DNA from: Aspidiotus rigidus
Lineage: Eukaryota > Arthropoda > Insecta > Hemiptera > Diaspididae
NCBI GenBank assembly: GCA_035079385.1
Contig: JAVHKY010000003.1
Coordinates: 15,845,001-15,909,000, forward strand
Length of the DNA: 64,000 bases
Direction: 5' to 3'
Position 1 is the stretch's first letter, and the number at the start of each line of letters is the position of its first letter. Positions 47,760-58,942 of this stretch are shown here, in pieces. The position numbers and the translations under genes are program-made. The notes beneath the pieces were generated by a model, which was not told the DNA's origin, made no database searches, and saw only the letters and a list, made by a program, of their open reading frames with translations.

Positions 47760-47932
47760 TTCGTGTCCACCATAAAAAGCAATTTCTTCGGCATTATTTA
47801 TAATTCGAGTGTGAACGTGCCTGTGGTCTCCTTTTCTTTGTGCTTCTTCCGCTACCATAGCGCCGAATTTTGGAGAAACAACTCGCAGTACCTCTCCCGT
47901 CAGTGTTATCATTAAGAAGGCTAGCATAGGAC
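47760..47932 (-). CDS. ABCD1/2: ABCD transporter exon with EAA-like motif (5'-most exon found)
   Basis: Two leading bases plus 57 codons, from [20 protein letters not shown] through [14 protein letters not shown] to [13 protein letters not shown]. The last block is the EAA-like motif between TM4 and TM5 that is characteristic of peroxisomal ABCD half transporters. The acceptor is TTCTGCAG and the donor is GAA|GTAAGTTTC. The incoming phase needs one base from an upstream exon that I could not find anywhere between 47933 and 64000, so the N-terminal exons probably lie outside the window. The donor is followed about 60 bases downstream, in the intron, by a poly(U)/G-run block (47659-47700). Confidence 0.95.
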
Positions 47933-49339
47933 CTGCAGAAAAGAAATTTCATCATAAGAGTGGTAATAGCGCAAACAAATACACATCTCAAATTTCAGAA
48001 TAATAATTCCAGCGATAAAAACTACAAACTACGTGAGGATTGTGCGACCATTCATTATAGTGATATTTATGATCGGTCGAGTACTTGACAAATTTAATAA
48101 CTTCCAAATCGGTGTAAAATGATAACCCTTCATAATTTTTCAAGATTTACATATTTAAAATATCTCCTATTGATTCCATACGCGAATATTTTGGAATTTA
48201 TCTAGTTTTTTTTATTTGAATGTCAGATTTTTTTCTACAAAACTAGGTATTTTTATTGTATTTAATTTTTTCCTTTTTTTTTGACAGCTCGCATGAACTC
48301 GTCTATTTGTGTATGCAGTCGGTTCCATTTTTGTTAGGCAATTTACAGCATTCATGTTTTTAATCATTCCCACTTATTGATGATTTATTTTCAGCGTTGT
48401 TGATTCGATAGATCAATACAATGATGATCTATTTACAACTGATACGCTCACTTAACCGATCATCTATCGTTAACCTTCATTCACACCCCATAATAATACG
48501 ACCTTGATATAAGTTGATTTTTGATGTAGAACAGTAAATTCGTAAATTCGATATTTTGAAAATAATTATCCCCGATAATGAAATGAAACTTTTCTTGTAA
48601 TGACAATGCTTACAATTTTTAGGCGATTTGTTACCGTCATTCTCTCATAGGCGTTACAACGATATAAAACTCATGAGATCTTCATCCTCTATAAGTGTAC
48701 TTCGGTGTAGCGGTTTGTAATTAATTTTTATTTCCAGTCAAATATTCGTGCTTATTTATCGCTTCCGGGAAGACGTTTCAAAACCACGTAGCGTGTGATG
48801 TTAGAATATTCCACTTCCTATTCAGTAAGTTAACAGCGAGAATTTTTCGTCATAAACGTTTACAAAAAATAACAAGCGTTACAGCTTTCAATATTTAGAG
48901 AGAATGATACTTGAATACATTTCATAAATATGATGTAAAATTGATGGATATATCATTGAATACGAAGTTGATGTTTAAACAATAATGTACTCTTTGAAAA
49001 ATGTTCTGATCTTTCTTCTTCGGTGAGAATATGATTATGGTTGACCGTCCTGATCAAAAAACACATCGTACTTCAATGAAGGAGCGTCCGCTACTCGTGC
49101 TGGAATCAAAGAGCGTGTTCTTGGACTGAAAAAGGGCACAGACGAAATCGCGACAGAAAAACTACTTAAGACATTCGGGCCCTCAAAGAGCTAGAAGGAT
49201 TCATAAAATCTGCGGAAAGATAAGACTTTAAGACTTGTTATTTACGGACAAGAAGGAAATTGAAATCATTTTTGCCTCCTCATAAACATTTCAGACATAA
49301 AGATTAGGAAAAATAACGTTTGGGTTTAGCTCAAAAAGA

Positions 49340-49970
49340 TTATGATTAAAATCTCTATTCAACATAATTCTTAATACTGGCATCTACCCCACAGCCTGGA
49401 GACCAGCCATTATTCTCCCAATCTTCAAACCTCCTTATCGTTTCCCACAGAACAATTGCTCGAACTAGTGTCTCGGAAGAAGTAATCCAAAAAATTCCAA
49501 GTCAAGGACTATTCCAGTTCCCGGCCTCTCCTTAAACAACATGGTTTTCGGAAAGGCCGCGGGATACCCTATAGATGAAGCCCTGCTCTTCAGTTTTGGC
49601 CGTTCAACAATTTTTTCTCACTCACAAGAAACATTTTTCCATATCTGGCGTCAGGCCTTCGCGACAACCTCTGCAATAGATGTCTGCCATTGCGATTTCA
49701 AAATCAATATTTCTCCCATCACCTAATCCAGAACTTCTTCCCTCAAGGAAAAGTATAGTGAGTTCCCCTCTTTTGCTCGCAATCAACGATATAACTAAAT
49801 GTACAAACACTCTTTGCCAACGTTTATAATCTCATTTTCCTGCAATCCTCAAATCTTCAAAGAGTCAGCAGACTCATGCAGGAAAATACTGATAGAATTT
49901 CTTCATGGGGCTCTGCGCGAGGCTTTTGTTTCTTGCAGATTAAAACGATCCTCCCCTTTTTCAAAACTTC
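49340..49970 (+). pseudogene. LINE reverse transcriptase relic (Jockey-like)
   Basis: Fragments in order: NIILNTGIYPTAWRPAIILP then IFKPPY (49361-49440), LLKQHGFRKGRG (49530-49562), PQGKV and, one frame over, VSSPLLLAINDITKC (49740-49800). These match the order of the ILxTGxxPxxWKxAxIxPIxK, QxGFRxxRS and PQGSVLSPLLFxIYIND motifs of non-LTR reverse transcriptases. The YADD box is not readable. Multiple stops and shifts show an old copy. Confidence 0.6.
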
Positions 49971-50429
49971 AAAATCTATCTCTGTACTTCCTCTAGACTT
50001 CTCAAAACTTTCTTCTCCAAGGCCATGTTGGTATATCACACCGAAAACTAATTCAATTGCGGACCTCATCTTTCATTTTGTTATCGTTCTTCTTCATCGA
50101 GGATGATCAAGAGATAACACCTACTCGAGGCTCCTTCTTTCTTTGTATCGTACTTGAGCAATGGAGTTTTACCTGGTTAGACAATAGGTACTTGAAATCT
50201 AACTGAAGAGCGCTGATGATGAAAATGTTGCGTTTCAAATTTCACGATTTTGTAGCCCCTTCAATCTTGGAAGTAGGCCACGAATGCTGACAAACTTTTT
50301 TTGACATGTTCCATGTCTTTTCTCTCGCCGGACCCCGATTTTGAAACTCGCGAGTACACCCCCCCTCCCTCCCCCCGTCAAGAGAAATCTCTACCCCGTG
50401 GGTGATTCAGAAATTTGCGAGTACACCCC

Positions 50430-50448
50430 GCGTAATAATAATAATTAA

Positions 50449-50501
<53 letters not shown>

Positions 50502-50880
50502 AATATAATTAATAATTAGAAAATCTCTACCCCGTGGAGGATTCAGAAATTCGCGAGTACACCCCGAGTAATAATAATAAATAATTAATTGATTAATAAT
50601 TAAATAATTAAATAAATAAATAATTAAATAAATAAATAAATAATTGAATAATTAAATAATTAAATAAATAAATAATTAAATAATTGAATAATTAAATAAA
50701 TAAATAAATAATTAAATAATTAATATAATTAATAATCAGAAAATCTCTACCCCGTGGGTGATTCAGAAATTCGCGAGTACACCCCGAGTAATAATAATAA
50801 ATAATTAATTAATTAATAATTAAATAATTAAATAATTACATAAATAAATAATTAAATAATTAATATAATTAATAATTAGA
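50430..50880. repeat. ATAA/ATTA-rich array with three linker copies
   Basis: Long (AATA)n and AATTAAATA runs are divided by a 50-bp linker, AAATCTCTACCCCGTGG + GATTCAGAAATTCGCGAGTACACCCC, at about 50385, 50520 and 50740. The array is thus a higher-order repeat of roughly 130-230 bp. Confidence 0.85.
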
Positions 50881-50945
50881 AAATTTTTAAGTCCCTCTTC
50901 CTATCATATATGGCTGGATAGTCGAAATTTTTCCAAGTCCCCTAG
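50880..50945. repeat. Isolated 45-bp-type unit
   Basis: Contains CTATCATATATGGCTGGATA then GTCGAAATTTTTCCAAGTCC, an outlying copy of the 37-40 kb unit, followed by a GAACGAGCGGAGCG word shared with 36.1-36.3 kb. Confidence 0.75.
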
Positions 50946-53900
50946 ACTTGAATTGTCTCATACCATTGCAATACAACAGCAAGACAGGGGGCGAACGAGC
51001 GGAGCGAGTTCGCGCTACCTCATATTTCTCATAGAAGACTTATACGACGCCAAGATAGGTAAAGAGGTAAACGAATAATATCTCACGAACACTTGACCTA
51101 GTAGAAGCCTAGACTGAAATATTTCAAGATGACTGATAAAATATAAAAGACATGGAACATGATTTTCATTTATTTGGCTATGCCAGAAAATTTTTTTTAT
51201 ATTGTGAATATGTATTTTATTGAATTGGAGTACCTAATATGTAAATATTTTTTATTATGGGAAGTGATGTCTGCTGAAAGCTGCTGTACTGCATTTTTTT
51301 CGTATTATCCCTATCTTACTTCGTTCACCAATCAAAACTGGACGCGTTACAAACTCTGAAGCGAGGGACTTCAAAAAATTTCAGGCCGAGTTTCATGCAG
51401 AATTGAGACGTGAAATTGTGGAGTGTCGTACAGGAGGAAAGACTTTATGAAATTTTGAAGTCAAATTTTGTAAGAAGAAAGATATTGTTATATTCCTCTT
51501 TGCCAGCTAGAGGTATGAGCAAATGGTGAGATCTGTCCTTTGATAAATACAGACGGTGAATAAACCTCAATTTTTACGAATGTAGACTGGATAGTCATTG
51601 TTAACGTCATTAAATTACGACCGCGTATGAATGACGTCATTGCGAGATTCTGTAACAAGGAACGATATTCAAGTTGGTTTCATCTTTCGAAATTTTTCCC
51701 ATCAAACTGGTTCTTAGCGATTCTTGACTACCTATCTCAGTAGATGAAACCTACAAGTACTCTACGAACGACGAATTTTTTCATACGTGGTAAACCAATA
51801 TTACCATAATAAATATAACAATGATTTCTATTATGCCAACTAAACTATCCCCATCTTCAAAAAATCGGTTAGCTCACCAAATCAACAAACTTTCGTCGTC
51901 TTTAGTTAATAGAAATTTTCAACTGTTTATTTCCTCAATATTTGTCTCCTCCTTTGTGGGTCACGATTGAAATTAATTTTATCCGGACGTTATTTCTATG
52001 ATAGAATATTTCTGCTTCCTAAAATATGGTAATTTCTTGTCATTTTTCTGTCGCTTATAATTGAGAAATTCTCAGCGGAAAAAAAGTTGAATATAATTTT
52101 CGCAGTGTGGTAATAAGCTTGACAATGACTACCATAAGAACGCCATGGACGGTTTTAATGAATACTCTTCCATAAACCCACGCTTTTACGAAGCCATATC
52201 ATCAATATTACGAACATCAATGCGGAAAGTTGAAATATTGATGCGGATAGAAGGCTTCTGTTATTGTTAGGTTTATTTCTTGTCGCGAAGAAAGGAGAAT
52301 AAATCAGTAAAATATTACGTCTTATTATACTGGCGGCGCATGTGTTCGATGTTAACACGTAGACACAAGGCGTTCAAAGATTTACGTAGAACGCGAAGTG
52401 GTCAATAAATTTATTACGATCGTCGAATTTTAGAAAGAAAGAAAAAATTAAAACGAAGCTCGATAAATCGTTCAGTATTTATTCAAATCATTTAGGTACT
52501 TTAAATATTCTCACGACGTTCCATTTTTCTATCGTTCAATGGTATGTGAATTTTAGTTCAAGGATTATACCGATAATGGTATTTTATTGAAGGAATCGTC
52601 TAAAAGTGTAAGGCAATGAATATTTGAGGTTTATTTCAAATGCTGAAGATGACCGAGGAATCTCGCGCTCCTTGCGTCATATTTTATGTTTGAACTTGAA
52701 CGAAGAAAGCTCTTACTTTTTTTTTTTTTCTTTCTTACAATCCACAGTCGCATATTTTTTATGAGAATGTGGTATACAGTTGTTACTGGATGCCAGCCGA
52801 TGTTTGTAAATTTATCTTACATTCCGAGGTTTTTTATGCTGTATTACTGAGTATTATCTAAAACTTGTCAATAAGAATTCGAGCATATTTATAAATTGGC
52901 TAGTGATCGTATTATATTATTAGGAATATATAAATAAGTATATATTTCCACTTGTAGCGAAAAGATGATCAAGGTGATACGACAATATTTTCGTAGACAA
53001 CTCGAAAGAGCAATTATCGAAAGGTTTTTTTTTTGGACTAGAACCGCGGTAATTAGTTCTATAGTATACTCTTTGTGATGTATAAATTATTATTGTCCTT
53101 TCGGCTCGCGCTTCACGTGCAATTTATCGTCGTATAATTATGTAACCACACTAATAGTTCGGATGTTCTGCATGAAATTCTTTTTAATGACCTTCGAAAA
53201 TATCTGAGCGTATATTAAATGGAGTGATGTATCATTACGAGATGTATAAACGAAGAGAGGAAACTGCGATAATGCTAGCGTATAGAAAATCACATAGCAA
53301 AAATCATAATCCGAATCGTCGTGCTAGAATACAAATAATTGATGAGGTTCAAAACTTGTATCTGTGGAGAATTAGGCTTAATTCCCCATGTCCATGAACT
53401 GCTAAAAAAGAGAAAATGAAAATCTTGGGATTATCTTGATTGATTACGTATACCTTCATGAAGTGCAAAAGGTTAAAATTTCAAGAGATGTTCACCTGGG
53501 TTTGGAAATATTCGGTCTGCTCACATCATTACAACGACAACCGTTCGTACACGTGTACGAATACGTAGAAGAAAGTTTCGCACAGGCATGTATTTTGTTC
53601 CCTCAGGATGTTTGTGGGGTGCATAGTCCGTATTCCTTCCTACTGATCTAATTGAAGTGAAAAACCCGTGAAGGTGACGTGTCTTTCAGTCCAGTTTTTT
53701 GAGAAAAAAATTTACAATATTCCTTAACTTTTCTCTCTTTTACCGAAAAATTTCTTTCTACGAGCCCTTCTACTACTCTAAGGGTCATCAGCTCGGGGTA
53801 GGTAACTCGAGAGTTTCTAAAAATTGAGGTCGGATTTGAGGAAGGATTAGAGACTATAAGTGTGGTGGAGCCGGATTGGTTTCTAATTTTAGAGGCAAGT

Positions 53901-54789
53901 TCAGGCCTCAAACACAAGAAAGGCTTGATTTCCTAATTCTCATGGCTCTCGATTTTCTAGGCGCCCGTATCCAAATATTATAAATACGTCGTATGACGAT
54001 ACTGTGTAACTCTCTAGACTAGCCATAAAAGCCAATGAGGCCAAAAAAGCTTAGATACTCTTAGCTACACATAAGAGACTTAGTGATCGTGTCGGAATTC
54101 TTACTCAAGGTAGTTGTAAGATGTTAGGGAACAGAGTGAAGAGGGGCACGAAAAGAAGTGTTGAACGGATATTTCATCACGTTAGAAGTATTGACAAGCC
54201 GAGAGAGAATAGACGTAGAAAAAAATAGCAGTGGCTAAGACGTATGTGTAGGAGACCGAGTCTGAGGCGGGTGACAATGATTCCTTTATGACTTGTTCGA
54301 TTAGAGGAAGTCCAGGGGAGCAGTTTGTTTTTAATTGCTCTAAGTTTGTTTGAATGCTTGCTGAGTTCACCAGCAGTCATATCAGAGGTCAAGTATCAGG
54401 TATCAGCAATGCTTTTGAGGTCATAAGTAGGAGTAAGTACAGGGTCAGAAATTTTATGGAAAAGAAGGGAATCTTTGGCGACAAAGTCAATCACGTCGTG
54501 TTACGTGAAGTTATGAGGCCGGGAATCTAGAAGGAGGAAACTGGCGTTAGTATTTGCAGAAATGAATAAGTGCGTTGAATTGAAGTATTAGTTGGGGGTC
54601 GGAAGTTCTCCATAGCCAGGAGAGGGGGAGGTGGATCAGTTAACAGTAAGAATTTGAACTGAGGGGTGAGGAGAGTGAGATGAGAAAGACAAGAGAATAT
54701 AATATGGCGTTCCTTCTGGCGGTGAAAATGGAGGCAGAGTTTTCCGTTTTTCTCTTTTTTTTTTCTCTTTTTCTTCAATGTACGATATC

Positions 54790-55227
54790 AAGATGGTGAA
54801 GAGAATCAGCAATGACCAGACGGAACAAAAGGACAAGGAAAGCTTGAGCGGAGTGTACAAGCTCAGTTGTGAACAGTGCGAGAGGATCTATATCGGTGAG
54901 ACTGGGAGAAAGTTTGAGACCAGGAGAAAGGAGCACAAAACGTCGAGGGAGAAAGAAGATGGTAAGTCACTGTTTGGGAAACACTGTAACGAGGAAAACT
55001 ACGATGGAGAGGGAATATTTGAAGTCATACACGTAGAGAATTGCACAAAGAGAAGAAAACAAAAAAAAAACAAAAGGAAAAAAAAAATCTGGGAACAAAT
55101 GGAGATTGCAAAAGCCAAGAGGAAGAAAGCCTGCCTCTTGAACAATGTAATCACATTTGACAGCGAAAAATTATTCGGCCTGGTGATTGGACGAGAGAAG
55201 AAGAACGGAACCAACCAATGCGCCGCC
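54790..55227 (+). pseudogene. PLE-A GIY-YIG endonuclease fragment with A-rich insertion
   Basis: Reads MVKRISNDQTEQKDKESL, SGVYKLSCEQCERIYIGETG, RKFETRRKEHKTSREKEDGK and KACLLNNVITFDSEKLFG. Compared with copy 3 an A-rich insertion of about 28 bp lies at 55061-55088 after KRRK. It keeps the frame open (KKNKRKKK), so the frame runs on to KNGTNQ. The start is 5'-truncated: the preceding bases are T-rich non-element sequence. Confidence 0.85.
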
Positions 55228-55331
55228 GAAATCCAGGTAGCCAATAGAAACGCAGCATTTAGAACAATAGATTGAACCAATCACAAAGCAGCATGTTTCA
55301 GCCAATGAGAACATAGTGTTATACTATAAAA
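55215..55331 (+). promoter_or_regulatory. PLE-A pLTR promoter: CCAAT boxes and TATAAAA
   Basis: CCAAT at 55215, 55241, 55277 and 55302, then TATAAAA at 55325-55331. The hammerhead-like motif starts 26 bp after the TATA box, where transcription would be expected to begin. The last two CCAAT boxes of other copies are deleted here. Confidence 0.6.
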
Positions 55332-55356
55332 ACTCATGGTTAAGGCCTTGTTCTCT

Positions 55357-55413
55357 AGTTGCGACACAACTGATGATGGGATAACACCCGAAAGTACTCT
55401 TGTATAAGCAACT
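55357..55413 (+). ncRNA. Hammerhead-like ribozyme motif of PLE-A pLTR, copy 4 (intact core)
   Basis: In order: AGTTGC, GAC, ACAA, CTGATGA, U, GGG-ATAACA-CCC, GAA, AGTACT, C, TTGT, ATAA, GCAACT. Stem I pairs over 6+4 bp with a 3x4 internal loop, stem II over 3 bp, and stem III is a loopless palindrome as in minimal or dimeric hammerheads. The extra U after CTGATGA departs from the textbook consensus. Cleavage is predicted after the C at 55399. Confidence 0.7.
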
Positions 55414-55488
55414 AATAAAGTAGATTTGTACAATCGAAAAAACCCCTTTTTCAATATTAGTGCTCTAGTAACACCTCACTCACTCATT

Positions 55489-56521
55489 ATGAGTTCCGAT
55501 AATAGCACACCCGACATGGTTAACGATGTTTTTAAGTTTCTGAAGACCAAGGTCAAACTAAGAGTGACACATGTGAAGATTTGGTTCAATAACGAATGCT
55601 TGAGACGAGGCATTATTCCCAAGTATGCGACTATCAGGCTACCAGGAAACAGTGCAGCAGTGAAACGCACCAAGATGCAAGCCGAAAGATTGAGAGTGAA
55701 GAACAAAATTGGTGAACTCTACAAGAAAATCACCAGACTGAATGGTCTACTGTATGATCAATATTTCCATCTGTCCAGGTTACTCCACCCGCAAGAAGTC
55801 AAAGAAATGATGTTTGAAAAAGGAGGAGAAGAAAGGAGAAGACTATGTGAAAAAACGAGTGGAGGCCGAAACAAAACAGATCAAGAAGAAGCTTGCCGAA
55901 CTGACCCGGAAGAAAGAAGAAAGAAAGGAAGAGACAGCGAGAGTTGAGCACAAATTTGCTCCCAGAACCGAGAACCTATCAAGCGTCACCTTCACAGAAG
56001 AAGAAAGAAGGCTGCTGGACAAAGGCATCAAGTACGTGCAGCCAGAGAGGCTGAACCAGTGTAGGCTTGAAAGCCTGGCCATTAGCTGCGAACAAGTAAT
56101 CCAAACCATGGAACACGACGTGAGACCAGAAGCCCGGACTAAAATTGGGAAAATGCTGTTGGACATCAAAGAGGATACCGGTATGTGCCGAACCTATGAC
56201 AGAACGCAAGTAATGCAGAGGAAGGTCACAAATCTACAAAAGAAGATCCGACAGAACAACCTGATTTTGACAAAGGCGGACAAGGGCAGCACAGTAGTGG
56301 TAATGGAGAAGGAGGACTACACCCAAAAAGTGGAGTCGTACATCGCAGTTAATGGATACCAAGAGCTGGCAAGGGATGACCTGAAAGCTGTGTTGAAACG
56401 GAACAATGTACCCGGCAATGGAAGGACGCTTGAGATGAACCCGGTTGTACCAAAACTCAAGGGATTGTAAAACTCCACAAAGCGAAGCGTCCGATGAGAC
56501 CCCTGGTCAACAGCATTCAAT
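55489..56521 (+). pseudogene. PLE-A ORF, N-terminal half including true start
   Basis: The only copy that shows the 5' end of the PLE-A reading frame. ATG at 55489 lies directly after the pLTR in the CACTCATT-ATGAGTTCCGA context preserved in all copies. The N-terminus reads MSSDNSTPDMVNDVFKFLK, then a basic region AAVKRTKMQAERLRVKNKIG. One frameshift at about 55810-55850 moves to a long charged, probably coiled-coil segment (EEKKGEDYVKKRVEAE), then NLQKKIRQNNLILTKADKGS and TVVVMEKEDY. The last is the KADKGS block that opens Penelope RTs. A one-base deletion at about 56464 gives a stop after KLKGL, and the sequence ends at VNSIQ. The role of the N-terminal region is unknown. Confidence 0.85.
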
Positions 56522-56662
56522 AAAAAAAAAAAAAATCTGGGAACAAATGGAGATTACAAAAGCCAAGAGGAAGAAAGCCTGCCTCTTGAACAATGTAATC
56601 ACATTTAAAAGCGAAAAATTATTCGGCCTGGTGATTGGACGAGAGAAGAAGAACGGAAACAA

Positions 56663-56865
56663 CCAATGAGACGTCAGGAATCCAGGTAGCCAATAGAAAC
56701 GCAGCATTAAGAACGATAGATTGAACCAATCACAAAGCAGTATGTTTTAGCCAATGAGAACACAATGTCATATTATTGTAAGAATAAGTTTCTAAGAAGT
56801 GAAACAATCACAGCACAGAATTGTTATAGCCAATAAGATCACAGTGTTATGTGTATACTATAAAA
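56663..56865 (+). promoter_or_regulatory. PLE-A pLTR promoter in the second tail of copy 4
   Basis: CCAAT at 56663, 56690, 56726, 56751 and 56830 (one more is mutated to ACAAT), and TATAAAA at 56859-56865. The element is truncated before the hammerhead-like core. Confidence 0.5.
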
Positions 56866-58542
56866 ACTCATGGTTAAGGCCTTGTTCTCCAGTTGCGACA
56901 CACATAATATCCCTAAAAATATGATAGGAGAGGAAGTCAGAAAGATTTTCATTTTCAGAGCACGACAAAACAGACTTAGAAAAATCTCAAATTCTCCAAG
57001 ATTTCGATTTTCAATTCTCAATATACTAAAACCAATTGTTCCCTGCGTGCGTACCTCGTCATCATTTCGTGAACTTGTTTTGCGTATTTTTTTTTCTCGT
57101 GCAGTCGCTTTGCGTTGAAGATTGCCATTTATTTATGCATTTTATTTTTCCTCTTCTGGTCACATGTTTAGTAAGCGTTTTTATTTCTTTTTGCGGTCCG
57201 TAAACGCAATGCCACAAAAGCTGAAATCAGTCATTTACTGCAAATATCTCTGAAATATATTCCCCCACCCTCCCCGATTTTATAGTAATACACGTTTAAG
57301 TGAAAATCTCTTTTTTTTTTTTTGATACTACATCATTCCAACATCAAAGACATTATAAATTCTCTCGCTTTCAGATGGGTTTAAGAATGAGTTGTTTTTT
57401 CTGCAAGTAATGCCACTTGGAACACAAATTTCACTCTCCCTAAGATTGTGAACCGAGAAGTAACTTGTGAAACACTCTCATTTTTGAATATACCCATCAT
57501 ACGTGTTAATCAACTTTTCTTTTCTGCATTATGATCCTTAGCATCAAAGCCAGAGTATTCTGAATGCACGCTGGGCCTCAGAATTTTTCTAGGCACTCCT
57601 AAAGCTAAAAGCTTGAAACTCAAGGTCAACTAAGTGAGGTTGAGGTTAAAATTTCTCCTAGTTTCGTATCAAACGAACATTAGGTTTCACTATAACTTCT
57701 AATCAATCAATTTGGAACAAGATCAAATTCCAACTCCGATGGGTCATGACGGATAGATTTCAAGGGAAAAAAAAAGCGAGGCAAAGCGTCCTTCTCGTTG
57801 GGATAGTCTCTCATTACATATATATACGTTTGATTTGAAATTAATTTCGACTTAATCTTTCTAGAATGACTGAGATATTATTCATTTTAGAATGTGTACA
57901 AATATGTAGTATGTAATTTGACTTTTAATACTATCCGTGAAGAAGATAGGGGCGAAGAATGACACCATTAAGATGAAAAAAAGGTCAAAAATTCTCGCAT
58001 GTTGAAGAAACTATATGATTTTAGTACACGCGGAAAAATTATTTCAAGGATAACTTGGCTTATAAGTCGAGAATTAGATACTCGTATATTATAAGATTCC
58101 ACTCCCACAATCTTGACGCGACAACTTTCATATATCTAATTCTTATAGGTGCACGAATATCATACTCTTGTACGAGTACACGAAAACATGCAACGATTTT
58201 ACGTAAGTCATGAAATATTCCGTAATGAACGAAATCCGGGCGTCCTTTCGACATACTGTTCAAAAATTTTAAGGAAACCATTACTAGACCATAAAGAACA
58301 AGACAGAAACGATAATTACGGTTAGAAAATTTTGTACTTTACGGATGATACACGAGTATCTGCACTCTGATGTTAGGTCGAGGATATTTATTAGTATTAA
58401 TTACAAACATACTCTGCTGTGTAATATGCTATGCAAGTGTTGGAAATACTGGCGTCAGAATTGTCTCATACCGTTAAGTCTGACGATAAGGTCATTGAAA
58501 TAATTTTTATCCACAATCACCTTATATAAATTATAAATATTA

Positions 58543-58916
58543 CACTAGGCAACAATTGAAAATTATTTGAAAATTGCTGGGTTGTATCTAGAAGTATTTT
58601 TTGCGCTGATTTCAGAACCATTTTCCGTTTTTTGATAGGAGGTCGCGTTTTCTTGTCATCACTTAGTTTAGTTGCCGCGCATCGTCGCGAGACGAAGCGT
58701 TCCTTATCCAGCGTTGATACTGCTATCGTTGATCGAAGCTCGATAAAGAACGCTTCGTCTCACGACGATGCGCGGCAACTAAATAAACTGATAACAAGAA
58801 AACGCGACCTCCTACCAAAGAACGGAAAACGGTTCTGAAATCAGCGCGAAAATACTTCTAGATACAACCTATCTCACTTCAGCAATTTTCAAAAAAATTT
58901 TAATTGTTGCCTAGTG
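58543..58916. mobile_element. MITE with CACTAGGCAACAATT termini and TTA duplication (CACTA-like)
   Basis: A 374-bp, almost completely self-complementary element with arms of about 165 bp around 58730. The termini are CACTAGGCAACAATT and its inverse, with TTA directly outside both ends (58540-58542 and 58917-58919). CACTA termini with 3-bp duplications are the signature of CACTA/EnSpm elements; the assignment rests on ends alone. Confidence 0.7.
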
Positions 58917-58942
58917 TTATACTTCAACACCACCGACATATT

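Larger units (their letters stand above)
54788..56905 (+). mobile_element. Penelope-like element PLE-A, copy 4 (tail, pLTR, 5' ORF, then deletion to second tail)
   Basis: Order: 3' part of a GIY-YIG frame (54790-55209), CCAAT tail, pLTR with hammerhead-like motif, ORF start and N-terminal half (55489-56521), then an abrupt poly(A) junction (56522-56536) into the GIY-YIG C-terminal end and a second tail ending inside the pLTR at about 56905. This is the partial tandem arrangement known for Penelope-like elements, with most of RT deleted. Confidence 0.88.

Noticed and set aside
50430..50880. AT-rich array as a replication origin or scaffold attachment site
   Set aside because: AT-richness alone does not support this. 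It is better described as a higher-order microsatellite.
52155..52358. Minus-strand open frame with a hydrophobic stretch, considered as a missing ABCD N-terminal exon
   Set aside because: It has none of the conserved ABCD N-terminal words, and its phase and flanking splice sites do not fit the GT-starting exon at 47932.
58060..58281. 73-codon minus-strand open frame, considered as an upstream ABCD exon
   Set aside because: No similarity to the ABCD N-terminal region, and no acceptor/donor pair in suitable phase.
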